Source of the DNA: Sutcliffiella sp. FSL R7-0096
Lineage (GTDB): Bacteria > Bacillota > Bacilli > Bacillales > Bacillaceae_I
Direction of reading: 5' to 3'
Assembly (NCBI RefSeq): GCF_038595065.1
Contig: NZ_CP152003.1
Coordinates: 538,001-602,000, forward strand
DNA: 64,000 nt
Under the pieces are notes generated by a model. The model ran no database searches and was not told the origin of the DNA. It saw nothing but the letters and a program-made list of their open reading frames with translations. A program made the translations under genes and the position numbers. Positions 18,340 to 27,886 of this stretch are shown here, piece by piece (the stretch's first letter is position 1; every line of letters begins with the position of its first letter).

Positions 18340-18568
18340 TCAATATCAAACGTCGAAGAGGACCAGTAAAATGATTTCGTCTATCCAAGAGAGGGTGCCG
18401 AGTGGTGGGAGGCAGCCATAGATGACCATTTGAACCTGCCTCAGAGTTCTGCATCCGAAACGGTGCAGCGGTTCAAAACCGTTACCATGAAAGAGAGTGA
18501 AGCCTTGCTTTGAATAAGGGTGGTACCGCCGGAAATGGTCCCTTATTTATAGCGGGGCTTTTTTTATT
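18340..18568 (+). ncRNA. T-box leader, proline-type
   Basis: Stem I landmarks (GTCGAAGAGGACCAGTA and the AGAGAGGGTGCCGAG segment) and the T-box itself, AAGGGTGGTACCGCCGG at about 18516-18532, are clear. A competing terminator follows: AGCC at 18501 pairs with GGCT at 18556, AATAAGGG with CCCTTATT, then T7. A likely specifier is CCT (Pro) at 18435-18437, in TGAACCTG. This fits the proS gene downstream: uncharged tRNA-Pro should promote read-through. Confidence 0.93.
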
Positions 18569-18583
18569 TATCTGTAAAATGGG

Positions 18584-18624
18584 TTTGGCATCAACTCGGG
18601 GTATTTTGGCACGAACTTTCAAAG
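18584..18624. repeat. 21-bp period motif TTTGGCAYSAACT, two copies
   Basis: TTTGGCATCAACT starts at 18584 and TTTGGCACGAACT at 18605, exactly 21 bp apart. The same motif with the same 21-bp period occurs at 33011 and 33032. Confidence 0.6.
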
Positions 18625-18786
18625 GAGGCTCTCTCGTTTACTAGCATACCCCGGCGATTATAATCCAAGCGTTGAATTCAGATTAAAAAGACAGGAGATT
18701 AATAAAAATTTCACATAGATTAAGCCGATATTTTTACTAACAAATAGAAATATCCTTAATACTTTGAAAAAAAGGAGCAAACCAAC

Positions 18787-20220
18787 ATGTCCAATAAAAA
18801 TTTCGTAGAAAAAATCACTAATATGGACGAAGACTTCGCCCAATGGTACACGGATGTTGTCACCAAAGCCGAACTTGTCGATTACTCCAGCGTCCGCGGC
18901 AGCATGATCATCCGCCCATACGGCTATGCACTTTGGGAAAACATCAAAGACTCACTCGACAAACGAATTAAAGAAACCGGCCACGAGAATGTCTATATGC
19001 CACTTTTCATCCCGGAGAGCCTGCTTCAAAAAGAAAAAGATCACATCGAAGGGTTCGCGCCAGAAGTGGCCTGGGTTACCCATGGTGGCGATGAAAAGCT
19101 ACAGGAACGCTTAGTTGTCCGTCCTACATCAGAAGTGCTGTTTGGCGAACACTACAAAAACATCATCCATTCCTACCGCGACCTGCCAAAGCTCTACAAC
19201 CAATGGGCAAATGTGGTTCGTTGGGAAAAGACAACAAGGCCATTCCTGAGAACCCTAGAATTCCTTTGGCAAGAAGGGCATACGTGCCATGAGACAGACG
19301 AACAGGCACACGAGGAAACGGTGAAAATGCTCAACGTCTATGCGGAAATCTGTGAGGATATCCTGGCTATCCCTGTCATCAAAGGGCAAAAAACGGAAAA
19401 GGAAAAATTCGCTGGAGCCAAATACACCTACACCATTGAGAGTCTGATGCACGATGGCAAAGCTTTACAATCAGCAACATCTCATCATCTGGGAGATGGT
19501 TTTGCCAAAGCATTCGGCATTCAATTTCTGAACCGTGAAGGAAAGCAAGAATACGTCCAGCAAACTTCCTGGGGCTTCACAACCCGTATCATAGGAGCGA
19601 TGATCATGGTGCATGGCGATGACCGCGGTCTTGTCGTTCCTCCAAGGATTGCACCAACGCAGGTCATGATTGTCCCAATCGCTCAGCACAAAGAAGGGGT
19701 CCTTGATTTTACCTATGATTTAAAAGAAAAGCTGGCCAAAACTATTCGCGTAGGAATAGATGCCAGTGACAAAAAGCCAGGATGGAAATTCAACGAGTAC
19801 GAAATGAAGGGAATTCCACTAAGACTGGAAGCGGGGCCACGCGATATCGAACAACAACAAGTAGTCCTTGTCCGCCGTGACACCGGCGAGAAAATAATCA
19901 CACCTATGGAAGGACTGGCAGCCAAGATCCAAGAAATCCTCGAAGACATCCAGAAAAACCTTTTAGAAAAAGCAAGATCCCACCGCGAAGCGAAAACAAG
20001 TGTGGCGACAACTTTCCAAGCTTTCCAAGAACAAATCGAAGGAAAAGGCGGCTTCATCAAAGCCATGTGGTGTGGCGAGCAAGCGTGCGAGGACAAAATA
20101 AAAGAGGAAACTAGCGCCACATCACGTTGTATGCCTTTTGAACAAGAACAGGTAGCCGAAAATTGTGTATGTTGCGGAAATGAAGCAAAACATATGGTAT
20201 ATTGGGCTAAGGCATACTAG
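18787..20220 (+). CDS. proS: Prolyl-tRNA synthetase, archaeal/eukaryote-like type
   Basis: Charges tRNA-Pro. At 477 aa it lacks the large editing insertion of the usual bacterial ProRS (about 570 aa) and has the features of the archaeal-type enzyme: the [14 protein letters not shown] block, RPTSEVLFG, the [22 protein letters not shown] motif 2 region, [15 protein letters not shown] motif 3, and a cysteine-bearing C-terminal zinc-like segment (CGEQAC ... CVCCG). AAAGGAG lies before the ATG. It is controlled by the T-box leader. A housekeeping bacterial-type ProRS may exist elsewhere in the genome. Confidence 0.95.
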   Translation: MSNKNFVEKITNMDEDFAQWYTDVVTKAELVDYSSVRGSMIIRPYGYALWENIKDSLDKRIKETGHENVYMPLFIPESLLQKEKDHIEGFAPEVAWVTHGGDEKLQERLVVRPTSEVLFGEHYKNIIHSYRDLPKLYNQWANVVRWEKTTRPFLRTLEFLWQEGHTCHETDEQAHEETVKMLNVYAEICEDILAIPVIKGQKTEKEKFAGAKYTYTIESLMHDGKALQSATSHHLGDGFAKAFGIQFLNREGKQEYVQQTSWGFTTRIIGAMIMVHGDDRGLVVPPRIAPTQVMIVPIAQHKEGVLDFTYDLKEKLAKTIRVGIDASDKKPGWKFNEYEMKGIPLRLEAGPRDIEQQQVVLVRRDTGEKIITPMEGLAAKIQEILEDIQKNLLEKARSHREAKTSVATTFQAFQEQIEGKGGFIKAMWCGEQACEDKIKEETSATSRCMPFEQEQVAENCVCCGNEAKHMVYWAKAY

Positions 20221-20241
20221 ATCGATTAAGGGGAGAAAGCC

Positions 20242-21405
20242 ATGCAACTGGAAAAATTCATCGACCGCAGAAAGACGCATTCGGTCAAATGGTTCATCGA
20301 AGATCAAGATATTATCCCGCTTTGCATCGCAGATATGGATTTCCAGGTTTCCGAAGAGATTGTCAGTGCCATCAGCCAAAAAGCCACTCACGGAATCTAT
20401 GGATACAGTACATTTTGCGCCAGGTACTACGACGCGGTAGAACACTGGTGGAAGACGCAATACGATTGGGAGCTGAAGCACGAATGGATCTCGTTCAGTC
20501 CGGGAATCATTCCGGGGATGAACCTTTTATTGAAGGCATTAACGCAACCGGGTGATTCGGTGATTGTGCAGGATCCTGTTTATTATCCGTTCTTTTCTAC
20601 CATCCAAACACAAGGGTGTAACATCTTGCATAATTCCCTCCTCTATTCCGAGGACGGCTATAAAATGGACTTCGAAGATTTTGAAGAAAAAGCAGCTCAG
20701 CCAAATACGAAGGTGTTCATCCTCTGCAGCCCGCACAATCCGGTCGGCAGAGTCTGGACTCGTGAAGAGTTACGAAAGATTGGGGAGATTTGTGAAAGAC
20801 ATGGAGTGATGGTGATCTCAGACGAAATGCATGGCGACCTCACCTATCCGGGGCACAAGCATATTCCATTCGCAAAGGTGCATCCTGACCATCTGGATTT
20901 TTCCATCACCTGCGCAGCACCAAGCAAGACGTTTAACATTGCGGGAATGCAAAGCTCTATTTTTATCATTCCGAACAAAGAAATAAAAGAGAAATACGAA
21001 ACGCTCCTAAACGGTTTCGGGCTGATGCGTCCCAATGCGTTCGCGGTAGAAGGAACCATCGCAGCCTACTATAAAGGGGTGCCTTGGCTTCAAGAAGTGA
21101 AGGAGTATTTAAATGAAAACCTAGAGTATGTTTACACATACTTGAAGGAGCATATTCCAGCCATAAAAGTAGTGAAACCCGAGGCAACTCATTTGATCTG
21201 GCTGGATTGCCGGGAGCTCGGAATTGCTGCAGAAGAATTGCACGCCTTCTTTTTAGAAAAAGCGGGAGTCCGACTTGATGAAGGAATGAAATTTGGTGCA
21301 GGCGGTCAAGGCTTCGAGCGCATAAATATTGCCTGCCCACGTGAGGTGCTGACGGAAGCACTATTAAGAATGAAAGCCGCAATAAAAGAGATGGAGAACT
21401 GCTGA
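20242..21405 (+). CDS. PatB/MalY-type cystathionine beta-lyase (C-S lyase)
   Basis: PLP-dependent fold-type I aminotransferase-like lyase (387 aa) expected to cleave cystathionine or other cysteine S-conjugates to a thiol, pyruvate and ammonia. Visible landmarks: PLCIADMDF near the start, SPGIIPGMNLLL, CSPHNPVGRVW, SDEMHGDL, and the PLP lysine in APSKTFNIAG. It starts 21 bp after proS with AAGGGGAG upstream, so it probably shares the T-box-controlled transcript, an unexpected pairing. A terminator follows. Confidence 0.9.
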   Translation: MQLEKFIDRRKTHSVKWFIEDQDIIPLCIADMDFQVSEEIVSAISQKATHGIYGYSTFCARYYDAVEHWWKTQYDWELKHEWISFSPGIIPGMNLLLKALTQPGDSVIVQDPVYYPFFSTIQTQGCNILHNSLLYSEDGYKMDFEDFEEKAAQPNTKVFILCSPHNPVGRVWTREELRKIGEICERHGVMVISDEMHGDLTYPGHKHIPFAKVHPDHLDFSITCAAPSKTFNIAGMQSSIFIIPNKEIKEKYETLLNGFGLMRPNAFAVEGTIAAYYKGVPWLQEVKEYLNENLEYVYTYLKEHIPAIKVVKPEATHLIWLDCRELGIAAEELHAFFLEKAGVRLDEGMKFGAGGQGFERINIACPREVLTEALLRMKAAIKEMENC

Positions 21406-21429
21406 CGCTAACGTGTTGGCAGTTTTTTC
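21397..21429 (+). terminator. Terminator after the C-S lyase gene
   Basis: AACTGC at 21397-21402 pairs with GCAGTT at 21419-21424, followed by a T-run. The hairpin overlaps the stop codon. Confidence 0.75.
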
Positions 21430-21510
21430 TTGGGGAAATTACTTGGGGGTGGAGATGAAGATTTCCGGAGTTGATTTTTGGAGGCGGGATTAAACTTTTT
21501 ATTCTGGCAG

Positions 21511-21552
21511 ACAAAAAACTAAAAAGCTTAGAGCCACACGACCCTAAGCTTT
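21511..21552 (-). terminator. Terminator of the panE-like gene
   Basis: AAAGCTTAG / CTAAGCTTT is a 9-bp perfect stem; on the minus strand it is followed by a T-rich run. Confidence 0.85.
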
Positions 21553-21566
21553 CAAAAGCATAACCA

Positions 21567-22484
21567 CTAACGTCTTTGCCCCTCATAAATCCGCAAGTTG
21601 GCATAAATCTTCTCCAGAGTAGGAGCGGATATCCCTTGCTCTTTCGCAACCCCAAGCAGATAACCATAAAAATGATCAGCCTCTACCGACAATCCTTTTT
21701 CCATGTCACGCTGCATCGAAGACTTCATGCCTGCTTCGATGGAATGAAGTTTATCCCAGTTTCCATCCACAATATTCTCAGCAAGTGGTGCATCTACACT
21801 TTTCATAATACCGGCAGCTTCCTCTAAAGTCTGTTTGATGGTATCCGCACCGAACTCATCCTCCCGTATTGGCCCTATTGGCGAACGGAACAATGTCGTG
21901 ACCCCAGCCAAGGTAGCGATGAAAAGGTACTTTTGCCACATGGCTTGATGGATATTCTCGGATAAGACAAAGTTGGCCTTTGTGCCACTGAAAAATCTAG
22001 AGAGCTTCTCTACCCGTTCCGACTTTCCGCCATCCAGTTCCCCGAAAACGAGATCATGAATGGCACTTGTCTGAATGATGGCCCCTTGGTCGTCCAAGGT
22101 AGATTCCACAAAGCATAGTCCACCAATCACATTTGACTCATTGAAGGCCGCACTTAATTTTTCCATATGTGCTATCCCGTTAAGCAAAGGGACAATTATC
22201 GTGTCCGGTCCGGCATAACTTCTGAAGTCCTCCATCGCAGAACTTAAATGGTAGGCTTTCATTGATAATAAAATGACATCGTACGGATCTGCCTTTTCTC
22301 CACTGACCAGTAGCTTTGGTTTTAGTGTGGCATCCCCATGAGCGCTTTTAATGACAAGTCCGCTCTCTTCAAGTTGCTTCTTCCTTTTTTCCCGTACAAG
22401 GAACGTTACATCCTCGCCCTTTTCCACTAAACGTCCGCCAAAATATCCACCAACCGCACCTGCACCGACAACAAGTATCTTCAC
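21567..22484 (-). CDS. 2-dehydropantoate 2-reductase family protein
   Basis: NADPH-dependent ketopantoate reductase family (305 aa): Rossmann motif GAGAVGGYFGGRL at 7-19, the catalytic-lysine region around HQAMWQKYLF, and a C-terminal helical ApbA domain ending SVEADHFYGYLLGVAKEQGI. The canonical role is pantothenate (CoA) synthesis, but Bacillus genomes often carry several paralogues, so the substrate is uncertain. It is monocistronic, with a GGAGGG-type site before the ATG. Confidence 0.85.
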   Translation of the reverse strand: MKILVVGAGAVGGYFGGRLVEKGEDVTFLVREKRKKQLEESGLVIKSAHGDATLKPKLLVSGEKADPYDVILLSMKAYHLSSAMEDFRSYAGPDTIIVPLLNGIAHMEKLSAAFNESNVIGGLCFVESTLDDQGAIIQTSAIHDLVFGELDGGKSERVEKLSRFFSGTKANFVLSENIHQAMWQKYLFIATLAGVTTLFRSPIGPIREDEFGADTIKQTLEEAAGIMKSVDAPLAENIVDGNWDKLHSIEAGMKSSMQRDMEKGLSVEADHFYGYLLGVAKEQGISAPTLEKIYANLRIYEGQRR

Positions 22485-22711
22485 CTATAATCCCTCCCTA
22501 TTATGTATGGCTTCATTGTAACAGGTTTGGAGAAAAATCTGTCCAGGAATGCATTTGTCTCATAAAGTTCAAATATTTGGTATATTAGAAGAAAAGAAAA
22601 ATAGGAGAAAGCCCAATGAATCTACTTGAACACAACATATAAAAACGCAATCGCGGACCTCCAAGCTACTAGGCACCAGCAACTGAATGAAAGAAAATGG
22701 AGGATAACTAA

Positions 22712-23473
22712 ATGAAAACTGATCAACTATTCGAACACTATTTAAAAGAGGCAGAAACCGATTTTTCCGGATGGGATTTCTCCCATATAACAGAAACTGG
22801 CCGTCTTGCATCAGGAATGCTTTCCTGGTCATACGGCAGCATCGCAAAAAAACTGATGGCAGATGCCACATCCATGCTGGACATGGGGACAGGCGGCGGG
22901 GAACTGCTTTCCAAGTTGCAACCATTCCCACAAACTGTCTGTGCAACCGAAGGCTACAAACCGAACTATCCTATTGCAAAAGGAAGACTGGAACCACTCG
23001 GTGTACAGGTGGTCGAAGTGGAGCCGTACAACCGGCTTTCTTTTCCAGACAAACACTTTGACCTAATTATCAACAAACATGAAGAGTACGATCCGAGCGA
23101 GGTTAGAAGAGTTCTGCAAGAGGGAGGGACATTTCTCTCTCAGCAGGTGGGGCGGAGCGACTGTCAGGACATCAACAGATTTCTGGGAGCACCGATTAAT
23201 GAAGAGTATGCTCATTGGAATCTTGAATTTGCATATAAGCAATTGGAAGAGCATGGATTCCAGATTCTACTTAGTAAAAAGGAATATCCTATGCAACGTT
23301 TTTACGATATCGGTGCACTAATCTATTATTTAAAGGCCATTCCGTGGCAGGTAGTGGATTTCATGGTAGAAGATTACCTGGATCCCTTGTACAATCTTCA
23401 TCTGAAAATTAATCGGGAAGGGTATTTGGATATCAGGCAGGACCGGTTTATTTTAAAGGCGACAAGCAAATAA
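22712..23473 (+). CDS. Class I SAM-dependent methyltransferase
   Basis: A 253-aa protein with the SAM-binding motif I MLDMGTGGGELLSKL at about 55-69, an acidic motif II (TEGYKPN) and FPDKHFDLIINKHE as motif IV. Substrate unknown; the C-terminal part (FLSQQVGR ... EHGFQI) resembles small-molecule methyltransferases. TGGAGGAT precedes the ATG. It stands alone between two intergenic stretches. Confidence 0.85.
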   Translation: MKTDQLFEHYLKEAETDFSGWDFSHITETGRLASGMLSWSYGSIAKKLMADATSMLDMGTGGGELLSKLQPFPQTVCATEGYKPNYPIAKGRLEPLGVQVVEVEPYNRLSFPDKHFDLIINKHEEYDPSEVRRVLQEGGTFLSQQVGRSDCQDINRFLGAPINEEYAHWNLEFAYKQLEEHGFQILLSKKEYPMQRFYDIGALIYYLKAIPWQVVDFMVEDYLDPLYNLHLKINREGYLDIRQDRFILKATSK

Positions 23474-23757
23474 ACATCTGGGCAAGCATTATAATCGTGG
23501 CGTTTGTCGAACAGTGTCGTTTGGCATGTATTGTATAGTATTTGGATTGTATTTAGGTGGGAACGGACAGTATATGCAAGAGGTCGGACTGTATTTGCCC
23601 TAGTTCCGACAGTAAATGATAAATCCCTAACGCCTTACTGGGACGGTTCCCTCTGCAATTGCCTAAATAGTGTGATAATATATATATTGAGTCCATAACC
23701 GCATATATAATGTCACCCGTCCCCCGAGTCAAAAGGATATAAAGGGGTTTAATCCAA

Positions 23758-24783
23758 GTGAAAGTGAAAAACGTAGAATTAGAAACTAAATTAGCTAACA
23801 AGGTAAGCGAAATAGACTTTTCAGGTGTGATACACGTGGAGAACCGCACTGGAATAATCCATTCCAGTGCTCATGGCTTCTCCAATCGGGCAGAATCCAT
23901 TTCCAACACTACCAACACGAGATACGGAATTGCCTCAGGCTGTAAGCTTTTCACGGCGATTGGCATATGCCAGTTGGTGGAGAGGGGATCCCTAACGTTT
24001 CAATCAAAAATAAGCAACTTGTTGGATCATTCTTTCCCTCATTTCGATGGGGAGGCCACGGTCCACCATCTGTTAACCCACTCATCTGGCATACCGGACT
24101 ATTTTGACGAGGATGAAATGGATGATTTCGAAGAGCTTTGGGTGGAGAATCCAATGTATCGCATGAGACAACTAGAAGATTTCCTCCCGCTCTTTCAGAA
24201 ACAACAGATGAAATTCAACCCGGGAGAAAAATTCCACTATAATAATGCCGGTTATATATTATTAGGGTTGGTCATTGAAAAGGTAGCGGGCGTTCCTTTT
24301 TCTGATTATGTAGAGGAACATATTTTTACCCCTGCACAAATGTCTGATTCCGGTTATTTCTCTCTGGATAAGTTACCTGGCAGAACGGCAATTGGTTACA
24401 TGGAAGAGGAAGACGGTTCCTGGAGGACCAACAGCTACTCCATCCCTATAAAAGGTGGAGCAGACGGTGGAGCCTATGTTACAGCAGGGGATATGGCGAA
24501 ACTTTGGCAAGCCCTAATGAACGGGAAGTTAGTAAGTAAAGAAATGCTCGCCAAATTGCTGACACCTTGGATTCAAACGGATAACGAAAGAGATTACTAT
24601 GGTTATGGAACCTGGATCGAGAAAGAGTCTGACAACATAGTAAAATACCATGTCATGGGCTATGATCCAGGTGTAAGCTTTGCGTCAGGCTACTACCCGG
24701 ACTCAGAAACGATTGTCGTGATTCCGTCCAATAAAGAAAGTGGTCCCCATAAGCTGATGTACTTGCTTGAAGACCTGATCTGA
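23758..24783 (+). CDS. Beta-lactamase-family serine hydrolase
   Basis: Penicillin-binding-protein/class C beta-lactamase fold (341 aa). Catalytic motifs: Ser60-x-x-Lys63 (SGCK), Tyr161-x-Asn163 (YNN) and a C-terminal HVMGYDPG box in place of KTG. No signal peptide is evident, so it probably acts as a cytoplasmic esterase or peptidase rather than as a resistance beta-lactamase. It starts with GTG, and AAAGGGGT lies upstream. A terminator follows. Confidence 0.85.
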   Translation: MKVKNVELETKLANKVSEIDFSGVIHVENRTGIIHSSAHGFSNRAESISNTTNTRYGIASGCKLFTAIGICQLVERGSLTFQSKISNLLDHSFPHFDGEATVHHLLTHSSGIPDYFDEDEMDDFEELWVENPMYRMRQLEDFLPLFQKQQMKFNPGEKFHYNNAGYILLGLVIEKVAGVPFSDYVEEHIFTPAQMSDSGYFSLDKLPGRTAIGYMEEEDGSWRTNSYSIPIKGGADGGAYVTAGDMAKLWQALMNGKLVSKEMLAKLLTPWIQTDNERDYYGYGTWIEKESDNIVKYHVMGYDPGVSFASGYYPDSETIVVIPSNKESGPHKLMYLLEDLI

Positions 24784-24793
24784 ATAAGAAGAG

Positions 24794-24828
24794 AGGCATA
24801 TCTGTTAGTTGCAGGTATGTCTTTTTTG
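24794..24828 (+). terminator. Terminator after the serine hydrolase gene
   Basis: AGGCATATCTG pairs with CAGGTATGTCT (two G-T pairs) around a 7-nt loop, then a T-run. Confidence 0.75.
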
Positions 24829-24857
24829 CGTTTGCCTATGAAATTAATAAAGGATTT

Positions 24858-24894
24858 ATTCTATATTTATAGAATTATGTATTCTATAAATATA
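24858..24894. promoter_or_regulatory. AT-rich palindromic operator region
   Basis: The palindrome ATTCTAT-ATTT-ATAGAAT at 24858-24875 is followed 5 bp later by a second half-similar block ATTCTATAAATATA. It lies 20-57 bp upstream of the ArsR-type regulator gene and overlaps its likely promoter, so autoregulation is plausible. Confidence 0.55.
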
Positions 24895-24914
24895 AAACGA
24901 GGTGCTGATCAAAT

Positions 24915-25958
24915 ATGAAACTCCTAAGCATTACAAACAGAAAAAGAGAGTCCTACCAGGTATCGTTCAGGCATTCCATCCTCTTGGAGTGTGCGCTGGG
25001 AATTGCGGTAGTGACGAATACGCCATTACACGATTCCTTGGAAAAAACTAAGCATTATTGGAGCAATCTCAGGGGGAACTTGTCACCTGAATTACAGGAT
25101 AATCTGGATTATGTGGAAAAGCACAACACGTGGAAAGCCTTGCTGCAACTTTGTCATTATCATCACTGTGAAGATTTTCATGAATTCCTTTCTTTTATAG
25201 AAGAGCTCGAGGACAGTCAGCTTAAGTTTTATTCTCTTCCTTACTTGGGCAAGGAGCTTCAGGACATGCGGAGGCAGGCTTCAAAAGGGGACAAACATCC
25301 TTGCCGTTCTTTGATGGAGGCAACGAAGGAACACAGTTTCTTTCCAAAATACATACAGTGGATTTGCGAAAGTGATACCGCCCAGTTAAAAAGTCACCTT
25401 AAAATTGTGATGATCAAATGGTATGAGGAATTTGTGCAACCATCCGAGCGGGAAATCTGTGAGATGTTGAAGAGGGATGTCGCGTCCAAGGAAGAAAAGT
25501 TGAATAAGCTCTCGACAGAACAGCTAGTAGAGTGGGCGACAGGTGGGATTGAATATCGTGCGGAGCCGAATGTGCAAGAGGTAATGCTTGTGCCGCAGCA
25601 AATTTACCGTCCATGGAATATTGAAGCAGATATGGAAGGGACGAAAATTTTTTACTATCCTGTAGCCGATGAAAGCATTGCGCCAAATGATAGGTACACC
25701 CCGGATCACTTTTTGGTGGCAAAATACAAGGCATTAGGGGATGAGGCAAGATTGCGGATCGTGAAGCATCTGTCGGAAAAGGAATGTACCCTGCAGGAGT
25801 TGACCGGTTTATTGGAGGTGGGAAAATCCACCATCCACCATCACTTGAAAATATTAAGGGCCGCCAAACTCGTGGATAGTAAGGATGGGGTTTACACATT
25901 ACGAAAGCAAGCTGTGAGTCTTATAGAAGAAGATTTGCAAAGGTATCTGGATCGATGA
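24915..25958 (+). CDS. ArsR-family winged-helix regulator with long N-terminal domain
   Basis: A 347-aa regulator. The last 80 residues form an ArsR winged helix (KYKALGDEARLRIVKHL, then LLEVGKSTIHHHLKIL as recognition region). The first about 250 residues form a sensor-like domain typical of a Bacillus group of ArsR regulators paired with MFS transporters. GAGGTG precedes the ATG. The stop overlaps the start of the transporter gene by 4 bp (ATGA), so the two are translationally coupled. It likely senses the transporter's substrate, which is unknown. Confidence 0.82.
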   Translation: MKLLSITNRKRESYQVSFRHSILLECALGIAVVTNTPLHDSLEKTKHYWSNLRGNLSPELQDNLDYVEKHNTWKALLQLCHYHHCEDFHEFLSFIEELEDSQLKFYSLPYLGKELQDMRRQASKGDKHPCRSLMEATKEHSFFPKYIQWICESDTAQLKSHLKIVMIKWYEEFVQPSEREICEMLKRDVASKEEKLNKLSTEQLVEWATGGIEYRAEPNVQEVMLVPQQIYRPWNIEADMEGTKIFYYPVADESIAPNDRYTPDHFLVAKYKALGDEARLRIVKHLSEKECTLQELTGLLEVGKSTIHHHLKILRAAKLVDSKDGVYTLRKQAVSLIEEDLQRYLDR

Positions 25959-26776
25959 AAAAGGTTTGGAAGAATCGCTCGTTTCTCTATGTCTGGTCGG
26001 GAAACATGATTTCCGAACTTGGCGGTGCTTTTGGGACCTTCTGCAACTCCATCATGGTGTATCAGCTAACAGGTTCAACCTTGGCCTTAAGCTCCATGTG
26101 GCTGTTGTGGTTTGTAAAAGAACCGACACCGGAGCTCCGAGTACGAAGCACATGGTGGAAGGAGTTTAGTGAAGGCATCTCCTTTTTCTTCAAGCAACGG
26201 ATTGTTGCTTGGCTGGGCTTTTTCCTTGCGTTCGTTCAGTTTGGTGTGGGGGTCACGATGGTCACAACACTGCCCTATATTACCGGAGAGCTTGGAGGGA
26301 GTTATGCCTCGTATGGTTATTTTATGGCGGGATTTCCTGTTGGGTATATTTTGGGGGCATTGTTGGTTGGGCGAATCGCTTTCGGAAGTCCTCGTTTTGT
26401 GATGCTTGGAGCATTGGCAATCGGCGGGCTGACATTTGTCGGACTTGGGTGGAACGGGAGCAGTTTAATGGTCGCCATTGTGCTAGAAGTGTTGGCAGGT
26501 GTGGTGATGGCCATCTTCAGTATTAACAATACGGTGCTCTGCCAACGAATCATTCCCAACCACTTGATGGGCAAAATATTTTCCGTTCGCCTCTTTATCA
26601 TAAGGGGCGTTATGCCTCTGGGCGTATTGGTGGGCGGAATGCTTGGTGAAGTGTGGGGAGTGAGGCCATTGTACTTTTTGATAGGCTTTATGATCGCTGG
26701 TGTCGCGTTGGTGGGGATGTTGCTACCATATTTTAAGTTTATGGATGAGGAGATGGAGGAACGGAAGGCATCATGA
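25955..26776 (+). pseudogene. MFS transporter with in-frame loss of its N-terminal half
   Basis: The 273-aa frame starts like a full MFS exporter: residues 1-54 hold the first helix and part of the second. It then jumps at about residue 54 (nt about 26117) from SMWLLWFV directly into KEPTPELR, a segment normally found in the central cytoplasmic loop near residue 190-200. The second half then continues with six normal helices. About 130-140 residues (helices 3-6) appear to be missing without a frameshift. A 12-helix transporter cannot be formed, so it is probably inactive unless half-transporters dimerise. Confidence 0.7.
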
Positions 26777-26830
26777 CGGAGGGGGAGTTTTTTCTTCCCC
26801 TTTCCTTTCCGCAATCTCCAAAGAGTTGCA

Positions 26831-27031
26831 ATGGAACCACCAGAATCGAAAAGAGGGGAAGTTCAGTCGTCATAGAGGTCGTATGGAACCACCAGAATCA
26901 AAAAAAGGAGAAGTTCAGTCGTCATAGAGGTCGTATGGAACCACCAGAACCAAAAAAAGGAGAAGTTCAGTCGTCATAGAGCTCGTATGGAACCACCAGA
27001 ATCAAAAAAAGGAGAAGTTCAGTCGTCATAG
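26831..27031 (+). repeat. 52-bp tandem repeat, four copies, each with a mini-ORF
   Basis: ATGGAACCACCAGAA starts at 26831, 26883, 26935 and 26987, an exact 52-bp period; copies differ at a few positions. Every copy holds a complete 14-codon frame reading MEPPESKKGEVQSS-stop (with small variants), preceded by AGAGGTCGT or AGAGCTCGT from the copy before. The longer frames running through the array are by-products of the repeat. The 200 bp from 27032 to the next gene show no gene. Confidence 0.9.
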
Positions 27032-27235
27032 CATAGATACACCCATAAATTAGAACCATTTTTGCCCGTAAGAATAAGTACTACTCGTTAGAGTTACCCC
27101 TGTAATCGCCCAAAATCCACCTCCCCCTAACACAAACATCACCCACCAAATGCATCTTTTTACGTTTCAATTACCTTTAATAGGGTAAAGAGTAATATTT
27201 TCAATTAAACCCAACTTAAAGGAGGAACACCACAC

Positions 27236-27862
27236 ATGACAAAAGCACTTTTCCTTAACTGTTCACTCAAATCTTCAAAGGAAGAATCCAATACAGAAGC
27301 ACTTATGAAAGAGGTAATCACCCACTTCAACAAAGAAAACGTAGCATCCGAGATTGTCAGGATAGTAGATTACAACATAAAATTCGGTGTTAGTGAGGAC
27401 GAAGGCTATGGGGATGAATGGCCAGAAGTGTTCAACAAGGTGAAGCATGCGGATATCGTCATCATCGGAACCCCGGTGTGGCTTGGTGAGAAGAGCAGTG
27501 TTGCGAAAATGGTAATGGAACGACTTGATGGAGGAAGTGGACTAACGAACGACAATGGACAATATATTTACTATAACAAGGTAGGAGGGGTGGTCATAAC
27601 GGGGAACGAAGATGGTGCGAAAAATGCGGCTTCTTCCATTCTGTACGGCTTGACGCATATAGGATTTACGATCCCACCAAATGTTGATACATACTGGGTT
27701 GGCGAAGCCGGACCGGGACCGTCCTATATCGAAGCAGAAGGATATAAGAACGACTTTACTATGGAGCATGCCAAGATCATGGCATACAATTTGATGCATT
27801 TCGCCAAAATGCTAAAAGAGAACCCAATCCCTGCAGAGGGAAATGTGGTCGAACAGAGCTAG
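27236..27862 (+). CDS. NAD(P)H-dependent FMN oxidoreductase, flavodoxin-like
   Basis: A 208-aa flavodoxin-fold protein: the phosphate-binding loop FLNCSLKSSKEESNT near the start and TPVWLGEKSSVAKMVMERL near residue 80. It would bind FMN and reduce a small substrate. AAAGGAGG precedes the ATG. It lies 24 bp before egtB in the same direction and probably shares its transcript, so a link to ergothioneine or thiol redox chemistry is possible but not established. Confidence 0.85.
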   Translation: MTKALFLNCSLKSSKEESNTEALMKEVITHFNKENVASEIVRIVDYNIKFGVSEDEGYGDEWPEVFNKVKHADIVIIGTPVWLGEKSSVAKMVMERLDGGSGLTNDNGQYIYYNKVGGVVITGNEDGAKNAASSILYGLTHIGFTIPPNVDTYWVGEAGPGPSYIEAEGYKNDFTMEHAKIMAYNLMHFAKMLKENPIPAEGNVVEQS

Positions 27863-27886
27863 AATTCAATAAAAGGAGCGGTATCC

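Noticed and set aside
26700-26979. 68-75 aa frames running through the 52-bp repeat.
   Set aside because: They read the repeat in another frame and have no separate ribosome site.
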